Of a DNA stretch of 64,000 nt, positions 56,472-64,000 are shown one piece after another (within the stretch, counting starts at the first letter, position 1; the number at the start of each line of letters is the position of its first letter). Position numbers and translations under genes: made by a program. A model generated the notes under the pieces. That model saw nothing but the letters and a program-made list of their open reading frames with translations, had not been told where the DNA came from and did not search any database. The DNA is from Mycobacterium sp. SVM_VP21 (GTDB lineage Bacteria; Actinomycetota; Actinomycetes; Mycobacteriales; Mycobacteriaceae): positions 4,774,001-4,838,000 of the forward strand of contig CP101406.1 in the NCBI GenBank assembly GCA_024758765.1, written 5' to 3'.

Positions 56472-56551
56472 GGGCGCGATTCTGGCCGGGAAGTCGGGAG
56501 AATCGCGGGAGGCGCGCCGTAACACCAGCCCCAGAAGTTTCATCAGTCACA

Positions 56552-58366
56552 TCAGTCACAAGGCGCTGACCTGTCGTCGGCTTCGTTGTCGGAGCCCGCG
56601 TTCCGATCCTCTTGCGCGGCATCTAGTAGCTCTCGCGCGTGCGCCCGGGCGGTGTCGGTCTCCCCCAGCCCGGCCAGCATCCGGGCCAGCTCGCCGACCC
56701 GGGCGTCGTCCGCCAACCGGCGCACCCCGCTGGCGCCTTGTCGCCCGGTGGGCTCGACCATCAGGTGCACGTCGGCATAGGCCGCGACCTGCGGCAGGTG
56801 GGTCACCACGATGACCTGGTGCGTTCGGGCCAAGCGAGCCAGCCGCCGCCCGATCTGCACCGCGGCCCGTCCACCCACGCCCGCATCCACCTCGTCGAAC
56901 ACCATCGTGGTGCCGGCCGACTGCCGCGATGAGGTGGCTAGCACCACCTCCAGCGCCAGCATCACCCGGGACAGTTCCCCACCGGAGGCGCTCTTGGCCA
57001 GCGGCAGCACCGTCATGCCGCGGTGCGGGGCCAGGCCGAACTCGACATCGTCGATACCGTCGGCGCCGGCGTGCACCGTCTGGCCCGACGGCAACCGCAA
57101 CGCGGCCGGGTCCTCGGCGGCCGCCGGGCTGGTGCTGACCCCGATGCTGAATTCGGCATCGGCCATTGCCAACCCGGACAGTTCGGCGCTGACCGCCTTG
57201 GCCAGTCCGCCAGCCGCCTTGGTGCGCGCGGCACTGAGGTCGGTGGCGGCCTTGGCCACCTGCTCTCCCAGCGCGTCGACCCGGCGCGCCAGCTCGGCGA
57301 GCGCTTCCTCGGAGACGTCGAGCTGGGTCAGCCGTTCCCGGGATTGCGCCGCCCAGGCCAGCACCCCGTCGATGTCGGCGGCGTACTTGCGGGTCAGGCT
57401 GCGCAGCTCGGCCTGGCGGGCCAACTTGGCATCGAGCGCATCGGCGCCGGTGGGCAGATCATCGAGATAACTGCCGAGTTCGCGGGCCACGTCACCCACC
57501 ACGGTGAGCGCCTCGCCGAGCTGATCGCCCAACGCCTGCAGCGCGGTGTCGTCGGTGCCGCTCAACGCCGCCTTCGCCTGCCCCAGCCGATCGGTTGCCG
57601 AGTTCGGCCCGTCGGCTGCATCGAGCGCGTCGTCGGCTCCGGCCAGGGCCGCCCGCGCACCGGAGGCCGCGGCACGCAACGCGTCGAGCTCGGAGAGCCG
57701 CCGAATCTCGGCGGTCAGCGCGTCGTCTTCCCCGGCCCGAGGCTCGACGGCATCGATCTCCCGCAGCGCGAACGTGAGCCGGTCGGCTTCCTGAGCCAGT
57801 TCCCGGGCGCGGTCGCGGCGTTCGACCAACTCGCGTCGTGCCGATTGCCAGGCCTCGCGCGCGGCGCGGTAGCGCTCCAGCCGGGCGCCCACCGCGGCGT
57901 AGCGATCCAGCGCCGCACGTTGCTCGTCCGGGCGCATCAACCGCAGCTGATCGTTTTGGCCGTGCAACGTCAGCAGGCTGCCGGTGAACCCGGTCAGCGA
58001 TTTGGCCGGGACCCCGCGCCCGCCCAGGTAGGCCCGTGAGGGACCGTCGCGGCTGACCGAGCGGGCCGCGATCACCGTGCCGTCCTCGTCGCGCTCGGCT
58101 CCGGCGGCCTCGAGCAGTTCGTCGATCTGCCCGGCTGCGGCCTGCGCCAGGTCGGCGGTGCAGAACCGGCCCTCCACCACGGCACGGTTGGCACCGGAAC
58201 GCACCCGGTTGGCGTCGGCGCGAGCACCACCGAGCAGGTGCAGCCCGGTGACCACCATCGTCTTGCCGGTGCCGGTCTCGCCGGTCAGGACGGTCAGTCC
58301 GCGGTCGAATTCAGCGGTGGCTGCGCTGATGGCGCCCAGGGACTCGATACGGATCTCAGTCAGCAC
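56552..58366 (-). CDS. recN: DNA repair protein RecN
   Basis: 604-residue SMC-like ATPase in double-strand-break repair. Walker A LTGETGTGKTMVV at residues ~28-40, long coiled-coil arms in the middle (ARLERYRAAREAWQSARRELVERRD and later helices), ABC signature KSASGGELSRVMLAL near 455, and Walker B STTMVFDEVDAGVGGRAA (as GTTMVFDEVDAGVGG) near 500. N- and C-terminal halves combine to one ATPase head. Order recN-nadK-tlyA matches Rv1696-Rv1694. Confidence 0.95.
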   Translation of the reverse strand: MLTEIRIESLGAISAATAEFDRGLTVLTGETGTGKTMVVTGLHLLGGARADANRVRSGANRAVVEGRFCTADLAQAAAGQIDELLEAAGAERDEDGTVIAARSVSRDGPSRAYLGGRGVPAKSLTGFTGSLLTLHGQNDQLRLMRPDEQRAALDRYAAVGARLERYRAAREAWQSARRELVERRDRARELAQEADRLTFALREIDAVEPRAGEDDALTAEIRRLSELDALRAAASGARAALAGADDALDAADGPNSATDRLGQAKAALSGTDDTALQALGDQLGEALTVVGDVARELGSYLDDLPTGADALDAKLARQAELRSLTRKYAADIDGVLAWAAQSRERLTQLDVSEEALAELARRVDALGEQVAKAATDLSAARTKAAGGLAKAVSAELSGLAMADAEFSIGVSTSPAAAEDPAALRLPSGQTVHAGADGIDDVEFGLAPHRGMTVLPLAKSASGGELSRVMLALEVVLATSSRQSAGTTMVFDEVDAGVGGRAAVQIGRRLARLARTHQVIVVTHLPQVAAYADVHLMVEPTGRQGASGVRRLADDARVGELARMLAGLGETDTARAHARELLDAAQEDRNAGSDNEADDRSAPCD

Positions 58367-58379
58367 CGGAGGCGCACCC

Positions 58380-59312
58380 CTACTGTCCGCGCCAGCCGGT
58401 GACCGGCAGCCGGAATTTGCGCACCAGACGGTCGGTGAACGGCGAGCGACCCAGCCGCGCCCACTTCACCGGGCTGACACCGCGCTGCACTTCCAGGCGG
58501 CCACCGGCGGGCACCAGCATCTTGCGGCGACCGTCGCAGAACACCAGTGCATTGTGGCCGTCGCTTTCGACTTCGATCGCGATGATCGATTCGGGGCTGG
58601 TGACCATGGGCCGGGCGAACAGCGCGTGAGCGTTGTTGGGCACCACCAGGATGGCGTCCAGGTCGGGCCAGAGCACCGGTCCGCCGGCGGAGAACGCATA
58701 GGCGGTGGATCCGGTCGGGGTTGACACCAGCACCCCGTCGCAGCCGAACGTCGACACCGGCCGGCCGTCCACCTCGACGACGACGCCCAGCACACCCAGC
58801 CGGGGGCCCTTCTCCATGCTGGCCTCGTTGAGCGCCCACCCGCTGTCGACGATCTCGCCGTCGGCGCGCACCACGACGTCCAGCGTCATCCGGTCCTCCA
58901 CCCGGTAGTCGCGGGCGATGATCTTGTCCAGCACCTGGTCGATGGTGTCGGCCTCGGCTTCGGCCAGAAACCCGATTCGGCCCAGATTGACGCCCAGTAC
59001 CGGGATGTCGGCGCTGCGGGCCAGCTCCGCCGCGCGCAGGAAGGTGCCGTCACCGCCGAGAACCAAGACCAGTTCGCAACCCTCGGCCGCCCCGTTGTCG
59101 GGATCCACCAGGTCGATCGCGACACCGATCTCGCGACCTTCGTCAGCCCCCGCGTGCAGCGCACCCTTGTCGACGGCTTCGGCGGTCAGCACGCGCAGCG
59201 CGATGCCGTGTTCGTCGAGCACCTTCTCGACCCGGCGGGCGGTGTCGGTGGCCTCTTCACGACCGCTGTGCACCACCAGCAGCACGGTGCGTTGATGATC
59301 TCCACTGGTCAT
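58380..59312 (-). CDS. nadK: NAD kinase
   Basis: 310-residue ATP/polyphosphate-NAD kinase (ppnK, Rv1695) making NADP+. Hallmarks: [20 protein letters not shown] (GGDG active site near residue 85), [26 protein letters not shown] (NE/D motif), [22 protein letters not shown] and [18 protein letters not shown]. The start overlaps the tlyA stop by 4 bp. Supplies NADPH for the reductive and monooxygenase chemistry typical of mycobacteria. Confidence 0.95.
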   Translation of the reverse strand: MTSGDHQRTVLLVVHSGREEATDTARRVEKVLDEHGIALRVLTAEAVDKGALHAGADEGREIGVAIDLVDPDNGAAEGCELVLVLGGDGTFLRAAELARSADIPVLGVNLGRIGFLAEAEADTIDQVLDKIIARDYRVEDRMTLDVVVRADGEIVDSGWALNEASMEKGPRLGVLGVVVEVDGRPVSTFGCDGVLVSTPTGSTAYAFSAGGPVLWPDLDAILVVPNNAHALFARPMVTSPESIIAIEVESDGHNALVFCDGRRKMLVPAGGRLEVQRGVSPVKWARLGRSPFTDRLVRKFRLPVTGWRGQ

Positions 59313-60115
59313 TGCGGACCCCTCGCGACGGCATCCTGCACGGCGGCGCGCAACGCGTCACCGGTCAGCGGCGCGGCACTGGCGCGCAGATGCAGAAAGT
59401 ATTCGACGTTGCCGGAAGGTCCCGGCAACGGACTGGCGGTGACGGCGACGGTGCCCCACCCCAGTTCTTCGGCGCGGTGCGCCACCGATACGACCGCGTC
59501 GGCCCGCAGGGCCGGGTCGGACACCACACCGCCAGACCCCACCTGTTGTCGTCCGACTTCGAACTGCGGCTTCACCATTGGCACGATATCGGCGTCCGGT
59601 GACGCACAGCCAGCCAGCGCGGGCAATACCGTGGCCAGCGAGATGAACGACAGGTCCGCAACGATCAGCTCCGCGGGCCCGCCGATGGCGTCGACCGTCA
59701 GACCTCGGACGTTGGTGCGTTCGATGACCACCACCCGCGGGTCGGTGCGCAACGACCAGGCCAACTGCCCGTAGCCGACGTCGACGGCGACCACCCGGGC
59801 CGCACCCCGGTCCAGCAGCACTTCGGTGAATCCGCCGGTCGAGGCGCCGGCGTCCAGGCACCGCCGGTCGGCAACGGCGATACCGAACGTGTCCAAGGCG
59901 CCGATCAGCTTGTGCGCCCCGCGCGACACCCAACTGCGTTCGCCGTCGTCCACCACCGCCAGCGCCGCGGTCACCGCCACGGCGGTGGCGGGCTTGACCG
60001 CCGGGATGCCGTCGATGGTGACTTTGCCGGCCTCGATCAATTCGGCGGCCTGCTGGCGAGACCGCGCCAATCCGCGCCGGACCAGTTCGGCGTCGACCCG
60101 AGCACGCCGCGACAT
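59309..60115 (-). CDS. tlyA: TlyA 2'-O-methyltransferase / haemolysin-family protein
   Basis: 268-residue protein: N-terminal S4 RNA-binding domain ([29 protein letters not shown]), then an FtsJ-like SAM methyltransferase domain with [31 protein letters not shown] (SAM motif I), and [10 protein letters not shown]. In M. tuberculosis TlyA (Rv1694) methylates C1409 of 16S and C1920 of 23S rRNA, and its loss gives capreomycin resistance. Tetrad of catalytic residues begins with the Lys of HKLIG. Operon with the small gene upstream and nadK downstream. Confidence 0.95.
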   Translation of the reverse strand: MSRRARVDAELVRRGLARSRQQAAELIEAGKVTIDGIPAVKPATAVAVTAALAVVDDGERSWVSRGAHKLIGALDTFGIAVADRRCLDAGASTGGFTEVLLDRGAARVVAVDVGYGQLAWSLRTDPRVVVIERTNVRGLTVDAIGGPAELIVADLSFISLATVLPALAGCASPDADIVPMVKPQFEVGRQQVGSGGVVSDPALRADAVVSVAHRAEELGWGTVAVTASPLPGPSGNVEYFLHLRASAAPLTGDALRAAVQDAVARGPQ

Positions 60116-60122
60116 GCCTGAC

Positions 60123-60308
60123 TCAGCCCTTCTCTACCGACTCCAGCGCCCGCACCAACACCTGGTGGGCCTCTTCGAGCCGCTGCGCCAAGGCCTGAAA
60201 ATCACCGAGATCGCTGTGGGCCGGCAGGTCGGCCAGCTCGGCTTCGCCGGGCAACTCGGCCAGCACTGCCGCGATGCGTGCTCGGACGTCCTCAATCTCA
60301 CTGTTCAT
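60123..60308 (-). CDS. small conserved protein (Rv1693-like)
   Basis: 61-residue acidic protein, predicted as one or two helices: IEDVRARIAAVLAELPGEAELADLP and LAQRLEEAHQVLVRALESVEKG. It resembles the tiny mycobacterial protein Rv1693 encoded between tlyA and the HAD gene. I chose MNSEIED at 60308; three extra upstream codons are in frame. Function unknown; probably a coiled-coil partner or unstructured adapter. Confidence 0.8.
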   Translation of the reverse strand: MNSEIEDVRARIAAVLAELPGEAELADLPAHSDLGDFQALAQRLEEAHQVLVRALESVEKG

Positions 60309-60336
60309 GGGTGCCACTCACGCTAGCCGATGCCGA

Positions 60337-62418
60337 TTAAGGCCACGTGCCGAGCAGCGACCACTGTTGCAGCGCCGCGTCGGCGGTGTCATCGGCGGCC
60401 GCAACAGTGAACGTGCGCGCGGCCAGCTCGGCGTCCCACACCGCGGATGCGAGCGCACGGACGACCGACAGGCCATCACCGTCTTCCTCGGGTTGCCCGG
60501 CGGCGACGGTCACGGTGGTGCCATCCACCTGTACGTCCCAGGCCGGCTGCGACCCGATCGCCAGCTTGCCGGCGCCGACGTTCAACGCCCGCAGGTCATG
60601 GCCGAGGTAGGTCGGCCGATGCTCGGCGACCGCGCCGACGGCGTCACGGGCGGAGTTCACTCCGGTGAGCACCATCAGGCTGGGCAGCGCAGCGGCATTG
60701 GCCGCGGCGATGTCGGTGTCGAGCCGGTCGCCGACCACCAGCGGTGCGTAGAACTCGCCGCGGGTCAGCGCCGCGGTCAGCAGCGCCGGGCCCGGCTTGC
60801 CGGCCACCTGCGGTTCGGCGTCGGTCGCGGCACGCAGGGCGGCCACCATCGAGCCGTTGCCCGGCAGCAGACCCCGCTCCGACGGCAGCGTCTTGTCGAC
60901 GTTGGTGGTCATCCACAGCGCCCCGGCGCGGATCGCCAGCGCCGCCTCGGCCAGATCGGCCCAGCCCAGCTCGGTGGACAGGCCCTGGATGACGGCGGCG
61001 GGTTCGTCGGTGGCCAGGCGCACCGCTTCCAAACCGACGGCGCCGATCTCGGCCGCCAGCGACTCCGCACCCAGCACCAAGACTCGCGACCCGGCGGGCA
61101 GCTGGCCGGCCAGCAGGCCTGCCGCGATCTGGCCGCTGGTGGCGACGTCCTCGGCTGTGGCGGTGAAGCCCAGCTGGTTCAGATGTGCCGCGACCTCGTC
61201 CGCACCGCGCGACGAATTGTTGGTGATGAACAGCTTTCGGCTCTGCAGTTCGGCCAGGGTCTCGACAGCGCCGGCAGTGGGTTCACCACCGCGGAACACC
61301 GTGCCGTCCAGATCCAGTAGCAGGCAGTCGTATTCCTCGGCCAGGGTCGCACCGCCGCCCAGTTCGGCGATGCGGTCCTCGACGTCGGTAACGCCTTCGG
61401 TGTCGGCGGCAGCGGCGCGCAGGAACCACTCCAGCGCCTCACCTTCGCGCCCGAGTGCCACCAGCGTCTCGCCGTGCGCGTAGTGCAGCCGTGCGACCGT
61501 CGAGCCGGTCCGGTCCGGGTCGTTCGGTGCCGAGGAGAGCACCGTCAGTGCCTGCTCCAACTGCCCCAGGTCCGCGCGAGCACCGGCGGCGACAATCCGC
61601 ATCTCGTCGGCCTCGTCACCCTCGAGCTGCTCGGCATCCGGGCCGGTGGCCAACTCGATCGCTCGCTGGGGCCGGCCCAGGCCGCGCTCGCAGTCGGCGA
61701 TCAGTGGCAACAGCGCGGACTTGCTGCCCATCCGCCGAGCCGCCCGCAACTCGCCCAGTGCCTGCGTCCAGTCACCGCACTGGTAGGCGGCGATCCCGAC
61801 GGCTTCGCGGACGGCGGTGATCCGCGTTGAGCGGGACCGAGCCGCCTTGGCGTGTAGCAGTGCCGCTTCCGGATTGTCGTCGAGCAGCATGCCGGCGGCG
61901 ACCAGGTGGCAGGCCACCGCGTCGGCGGTGGCCCGGTTGAGCGTGCTCAGCTCCCGTCGCACTTCCGGAGCCAACTGCTTGGGTTCGATCCCTTCGGGCA
62001 GCGGCGGGTCGTCGTAACGCTGGGACGTTTCCTCGCCAGCAGCGCGCGGGGGTCGCGACGTGCTCTCGAAGTCGCGCCGCGGGCGCGAAGAACGGTCGAA
62101 GTCGCGCGGCGGCCGCGAGGCTCCGTCGCGGTCACGCTGAGGTCGCGGGCCGCCGTCGCGGTCGCGGGGAGTCCACGAACCATCGCGGTCCCTTGGCGGT
62201 CGCGCGCTGCCATCGCGGTCGCGCGGCGGCTGGGAACGACGATCGCGGTCCGGTCCCGCACCTCGGGTTGTCCGACGCTGATCGCCGGATCCCCGGAACG
62301 AACCACCACCGGACTGCCCGGGGCGGCCTCCGGATTGCCCGGGCCGGCCACGGCGCCCGGCATCGCCGGCGCTCCTGCCGCCTCGCGGCCCGTCGCCGCC
62401 ATTGCCGTGTTCGGCCAC
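60337..62418 (-). CDS. fused TPR-like / HAD-IIA phosphatase protein (Rv1691-Rv1692 fusion)
   Basis: 693-residue protein in three parts. Residues 1-~140: a low-complexity, very basic region with repeated PPRDRDG units (about eight RDRDG/RDFD copies). Residues ~150-355: helical TPR-like domain (LAPEVRRELSTLNRATADAVACHLVAAGMLL, ALGELRAARRMG, ARLHYAHGETLVALGREGEALEWFLRAAAAD) as in Rv1691. Residues ~365-690: HAD-IIA phosphatase (NagD-like) with DCLLLDLDGTVFRGGEP, FITNNSSRGADEV, and AGKPGPALLTAAL...VVGDRLDTDIAAAN, as in Rv1692. In M. tuberculosis these are separate genes, and Rv1692 is described as a glycerol-3-phosphate phosphatase. GTG start at 62418 with GGAGGG upstream. Confidence 0.88.
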   Translation of the reverse strand: MAEHGNGGDGPRGGRSAGDAGRRGRPGQSGGRPGQSGGGSFRGSGDQRRTTRGAGPDRDRRSQPPRDRDGSARPPRDRDGSWTPRDRDGGPRPQRDRDGASRPPRDFDRSSRPRRDFESTSRPPRAAGEETSQRYDDPPLPEGIEPKQLAPEVRRELSTLNRATADAVACHLVAAGMLLDDNPEAALLHAKAARSRSTRITAVREAVGIAAYQCGDWTQALGELRAARRMGSKSALLPLIADCERGLGRPQRAIELATGPDAEQLEGDEADEMRIVAAGARADLGQLEQALTVLSSAPNDPDRTGSTVARLHYAHGETLVALGREGEALEWFLRAAAADTEGVTDVEDRIAELGGGATLAEEYDCLLLDLDGTVFRGGEPTAGAVETLAELQSRKLFITNNSSRGADEVAAHLNQLGFTATAEDVATSGQIAAGLLAGQLPAGSRVLVLGAESLAAEIGAVGLEAVRLATDEPAAVIQGLSTELGWADLAEAALAIRAGALWMTTNVDKTLPSERGLLPGNGSMVAALRAATDAEPQVAGKPGPALLTAALTRGEFYAPLVVGDRLDTDIAAANAAALPSLMVLTGVNSARDAVGAVAEHRPTYLGHDLRALNVGAGKLAIGSQPAWDVQVDGTTVTVAAGQPEEDGDGLSVVRALASAVWDAELAARTFTVAAADDTADAALQQWSLLGTWP

Positions 62419-62528
62419 CTCGCGCCCTCCGGTCGTAACAGTGCTACCGAAAAGGATACGGCGGGGATCGCCGACCCCTTGACACGGTCGCATTCACGCG
62501 ATCTGTTCGCGCAGAACAATGGGACATG

Positions 62529-62567
62529 CGGGAAATGCCTGTGCCCCCGGGAAATGCCTGTGCCCCC
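62529..62567. repeat. 19-bp tandem repeat, two copies
   Basis: GGGAAATGCCTGTGCCCCC occurs twice with a 19-bp period. The second copy forms the left arm of the hairpin that follows, so the repeat may have arisen by duplication of a terminator arm. Confidence 0.8.
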
Positions 62568-62588
62568 CAATTTCTTGGGGGGCACAGG
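62557..62588 (-). terminator. terminator hairpin after 5S rRNA
   Basis: CCTGTGCCCCCCAA pairs perfectly with TTGGGGGGCACAGG around a 4-base loop (TTTC on the plus strand): a 14-bp stem. It lies 12 bases beyond the 3' end of the minus-strand 5S gene, the expected place for the end of an rRNA operon. Confidence 0.8.
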
Positions 62589-62593
62589 GCTTA

Positions 62594-62704
62594 ATGTTGT
62601 GTTCGGCGGTGTCCTACTTTTCCACCCGTGTGGGCAGTATCATCGGCGCTGACAGGCTTAGCTTCCGGGTTCGGGATGGGACCGGGCGTTTCCCTGTCGC
62701 TATT
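62594..62704 (-). rRNA. rrf: 5S ribosomal RNA, 5' end missing
   Basis: The minus strand contains AGGGAAACGCCCGGTCCCATCCCGAACCCGGAAGCTAAG-like core sequence of mycobacterial 5S rRNA, GCGCCGATGATACTGCC, and GGGTGGAAAAGTAGGACACCGCCGAACA at the 3' end (about 62600). About 105 bases are present, so roughly the first ten are missing: the sequence switches at 62704/62705 to an IS256-like end. No 23S or 16S follows. I interpret this as a contig ending 111 bases into the rRNA operon. Confidence 0.88.
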
Positions 62705-62705
62705 T
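62704..62705. other. probable contig join 4
   Basis: The 5S rRNA is cut and joined to the inner edge of a 111-bp IS256-like end. A natural insertion would show the outer end of the element at the target, not an internal cut, so an assembly join is more likely. Confidence 0.75.
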
Positions 62706-62815
62706 TTGACGGGTCTCTCGAAGAATCACGCGATGACCTTCAATCATTCGGCAACGACACGCCGGTCCCGCTGATCAGGTCCGACTCGTACACCACTCTG
62801 CTGGACGCAACCCGG
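62705..62815. mobile_element. 111-bp terminal end of an IS256-like element, copy 2
   Basis: Inverted copy of 50494-50604, identical over 111 bases. Here the outer end of the element (...CTGCTGGACGCAACCCGG) faces right, and unique sequence begins at 62816. No transposase is included. Confidence 0.65.
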
Positions 62816-62832
62816 AGTATTACGTTGGATGC

Positions 62833-63126
62833 GTGAATCACGGCAGCATGCCGATTTTGGATGTGAAGCTCGAGTCCGCGCACATGCGCGGATTCCCCCA
62901 AGCTCAACCGAGGCTTTCCGATGCCGTGACGCGGGTGCTGCCGCCGGCACCCGGGTTCAGTACATCGTTCGTCACGCGCTGGGTGGACGAAAAGGACCAG
63001 CAGTTCCCTCTGGATGAGAACCAGCAGCACGTCAACACCGTCGACATCGAGGCCACCGTGAGCTTCTCCGATGCCAGCGGCAACCACTGGCGTCGGTCGA
63101 ATGCCGGCACACTGAGACGGCTCTAG
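62833..63126 (+). CDS. hypothetical protein, 5' end possibly lost
   Basis: 97 residues from a GTG at 62833, or 92 from the ATG at 62848 (MPILDVKLESAHMRGFPQ). Unknown function. The frame stays open back to the IS256-like end at 62815, so the element may have inserted within or just before it. The sequence is hydrophilic (FVTRWVDEKDQQFPLDENQQ, VSFSDASGNHWRR). It is followed closely by another unknown gene, suggesting a small operon of phage- or element-like genes. GC content is slightly lower than the core genes. Confidence 0.5.
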   Translation: MNHGSMPILDVKLESAHMRGFPQAQPRLSDAVTRVLPPAPGFSTSFVTRWVDEKDQQFPLDENQQHVNTVDIEATVSFSDASGNHWRRSNAGTLRRL

Positions 63127-63144
63127 AGAGGGGCAGCAGCGGTC

Positions 63145-63600
63145 ATGGCTGACTTCAAGTTCAATTCCGACTTCTTCGAAAGTCTCTCCAAGGGGTTTCG
63201 AGTCCCACTCGATGGAACCGAGCATGATGCGATCCACAGCGTCCGACAGCAGCTCAGGGATATGGGTCTCACGGTCGACGACGCCGAGATTGCGAGAATC
63301 GTCCACGAGGCGCGAAGCGGCGCGCTAGCGTCCCCCGATATGTGGGAACTCATCCAGCCTTCTAATGCGCAGACCTTTCTGCGGAATCCGTCGGATGCTA
63401 ACCGTTACAGCGTGGTGGTCAGAAGCCCGACGATCCGCAACAGTGAGCACGAGGCTAGCTTCGCCGTCGTCCACTCAAGGGCCCAGGTGAAGTTAGACAC
63501 CTTCAGCGCCATGGGTGTCGACAAGACCTTCGATATCACTTGGCACAACCAGCAAGACGAGTCGGACGATCCGCAAAACTGGAGCACCGAACTCTACTGA
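63145..63600 (+). CDS. hypothetical protein
   Basis: 151-residue protein of unknown function; I recognise no domain. The N-terminus (DFKFNSDFFESLSKGFRVPLDG) and helical VRQQLRDMGLTVDDAEIARIVHEARSG precede a beta-rich half (NRYSVVVRSPTIRN, EASFAVVHSRAQVKL). It has a GGGGCAGCAG leader and starts 18 bp after the previous gene, so the two are probably co-transcribed. No signal peptide or membrane helix. Confidence 0.6.
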   Translation: MADFKFNSDFFESLSKGFRVPLDGTEHDAIHSVRQQLRDMGLTVDDAEIARIVHEARSGALASPDMWELIQPSNAQTFLRNPSDANRYSVVVRSPTIRNSEHEASFAVVHSRAQVKLDTFSAMGVDKTFDITWHNQQDESDDPQNWSTELY

Positions 63601-63647
63601 TCCGGGACCAGGAGCAGGCTCGGTCACCCGAATTCGTTGAGTATCTG

Positions 63648-63812
63648 ATGGCACCGAAGATCATCAAGAAGGCGCTCGCTACCCACCCGCAATGCGGAAA
63701 GGATGCGCCATACACGCTCGTGGACCGCAACGGCGATGGCGAGGTGGTCGACCGCGTGTGGATATGCCCCCGGTGCGGAAGGTGCGTCGATGAGGACGTC
63801 TACGAGCGCTAG
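63648..63812 (+). CDS. small zinc-ribbon-like protein
   Basis: 54-residue protein with one CxxC pair in WICPRCGRCVDEDVYER plus another Cys in HPQCGKD, a pattern suited to binding one zinc ion with Cys/His ligands. Start chosen at the ATG 63648, since the only upstream ATG lies inside the preceding gene. Third gene of the small cluster. Function unknown. Confidence 0.5.
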   Translation: MAPKIIKKALATHPQCGKDAPYTLVDRNGDGEVVDRVWICPRCGRCVDEDVYER

Positions 63813-64000
63813 TCCCTGAGCGCAGGTGATGGCCTAGCGTGCCCAACCGTGGACACACTTTGGACACAAACTTGCGTCGGCGACCGACAGCCAGCGTTAA
63901 CTATCGTGACGCGTTCTCCCAGTTAGAGCCATATTCAGCCCCGTCCGGAAAGCCCCAAACTGTGTGCGCGGCTGTGGACTACTGCATCGGCGCCCTCCAG

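Noticed and set aside
62101..62250. CRISPR-like short repeats
   Set aside because: These are codon repeats for the PPRDRDG units of the TPR-HAD protein; no spacers or regular repeat length.

Overview
The DNA is a high-GC actinobacterial chromosome, almost certainly from a mycobacterium (Mycobacteriaceae). Two long blocks follow Mycobacterium tuberculosis gene order: 24.4-32.3 kb matches Rv2141c to Rv2133c (M20 peptidase, PEBP protein, pyrD, a DUF5703 protein, lppL, uppP, a phosphoglycerate-mutase-like protein, DUF3090, SCO1664-like), and 50.75-62.4 kb matches Rv1701 to Rv1691 (xerD, NUDIX, pyrG, mctB/steB, steA, recN, nadK, tlyA, and a fused Rv1691-Rv1692-like gene). The rest is accessory DNA.

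Layout. 0.2-4.1 kb: a VapBC-type toxin-antitoxin pair, a DUF2786 protein, gene remnants, and a PAP2 phosphatase/diacylglycerol-kinase fusion. 4.3-10.1 kb: pfaD and a pfaA-like polyunsaturated-fatty-acid/polyketide synthase (KS-AT-ACP-ACP) that stops inside its second ACP. 10.1-16.2 kb: the right end of an IS3-like element, the C-terminal half of a Baeyer-Villiger monooxygenase (BVMO), then P450, transglutaminase-like, acyl-CoA ligase and acyl-CoA dehydrogenase genes and a stub of a BtrH_N gene. 16.2-24.3 kb: an IS110 remnant and an AICE-like integrative element (HD, NUDIX, XRE/DUF5919, FtsK-type transfer ATPase, RepSA-like initiator, large serine recombinase) abutting tRNA-Leu(GAG). 24.4-32.3 kb: conserved core. 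32.3-50.6 kb: IS30 and IS3 ends, the N-terminal half of a BVMO, an oxidative lipid/hydrocarbon island (alpha/beta hydrolase, two more BVMOs, diiron-like protein, SDR, two TetR regulators, BtrH_N acyltransferase-like protein, alcohol dehydrogenase, acyl-CoA ligase, SCP2, ferredoxin reductase, CYP153-like P450, ferredoxin stub). 50.6-62.4 kb: conserved core, then a partial 5S rRNA on the minus strand. 62.7-64 kb: an IS256-like end and three small unknown genes.

How the window was put together. At four places (about 10128/10129, 32393/32394, 50604/50605 and 62704/62705) the sequence changes abruptly next to a repeat-derived tail (ACP repeat, IS3 ends, IS30 end, IS256-like end, 5S rRNA). Wherever the tail can be measured it is 111 bases (112 for the ACP repeat, where one extra base may match by chance). 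That is the signature of assembly contigs ending one k-mer into a repeat and then being joined end to end. The two BVMO halves (32505-33323 minus and 10241-10960 plus) rejoin in frame across a 4-bp target duplication, so the real chromosome very probably reads: reverse complement of 32.4-50.6 kb, an IS3-like element, then 10.2-32.3 kb. Gene neighbourhoods across the four joins should not be trusted.

Function. In the reconstructed order one island of over 20 kb carries terminal hydroxylation (CYP153, its reductase and a disrupted ferredoxin), alcohol oxidation, ketone-to-ester oxidation (three BVMOs), ester hydrolysis, acyl-CoA activation (two paralogous ligases) and desaturation/beta-oxidation. 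Embedded in it are two paralogous sets of a BtrH_N protein plus a transglutaminase-like protein, each set having lost the gene the other kept. That pairing of amide-chemistry folds with fatty-acid activation is the best candidate here for an undescribed lipid-conjugation system.
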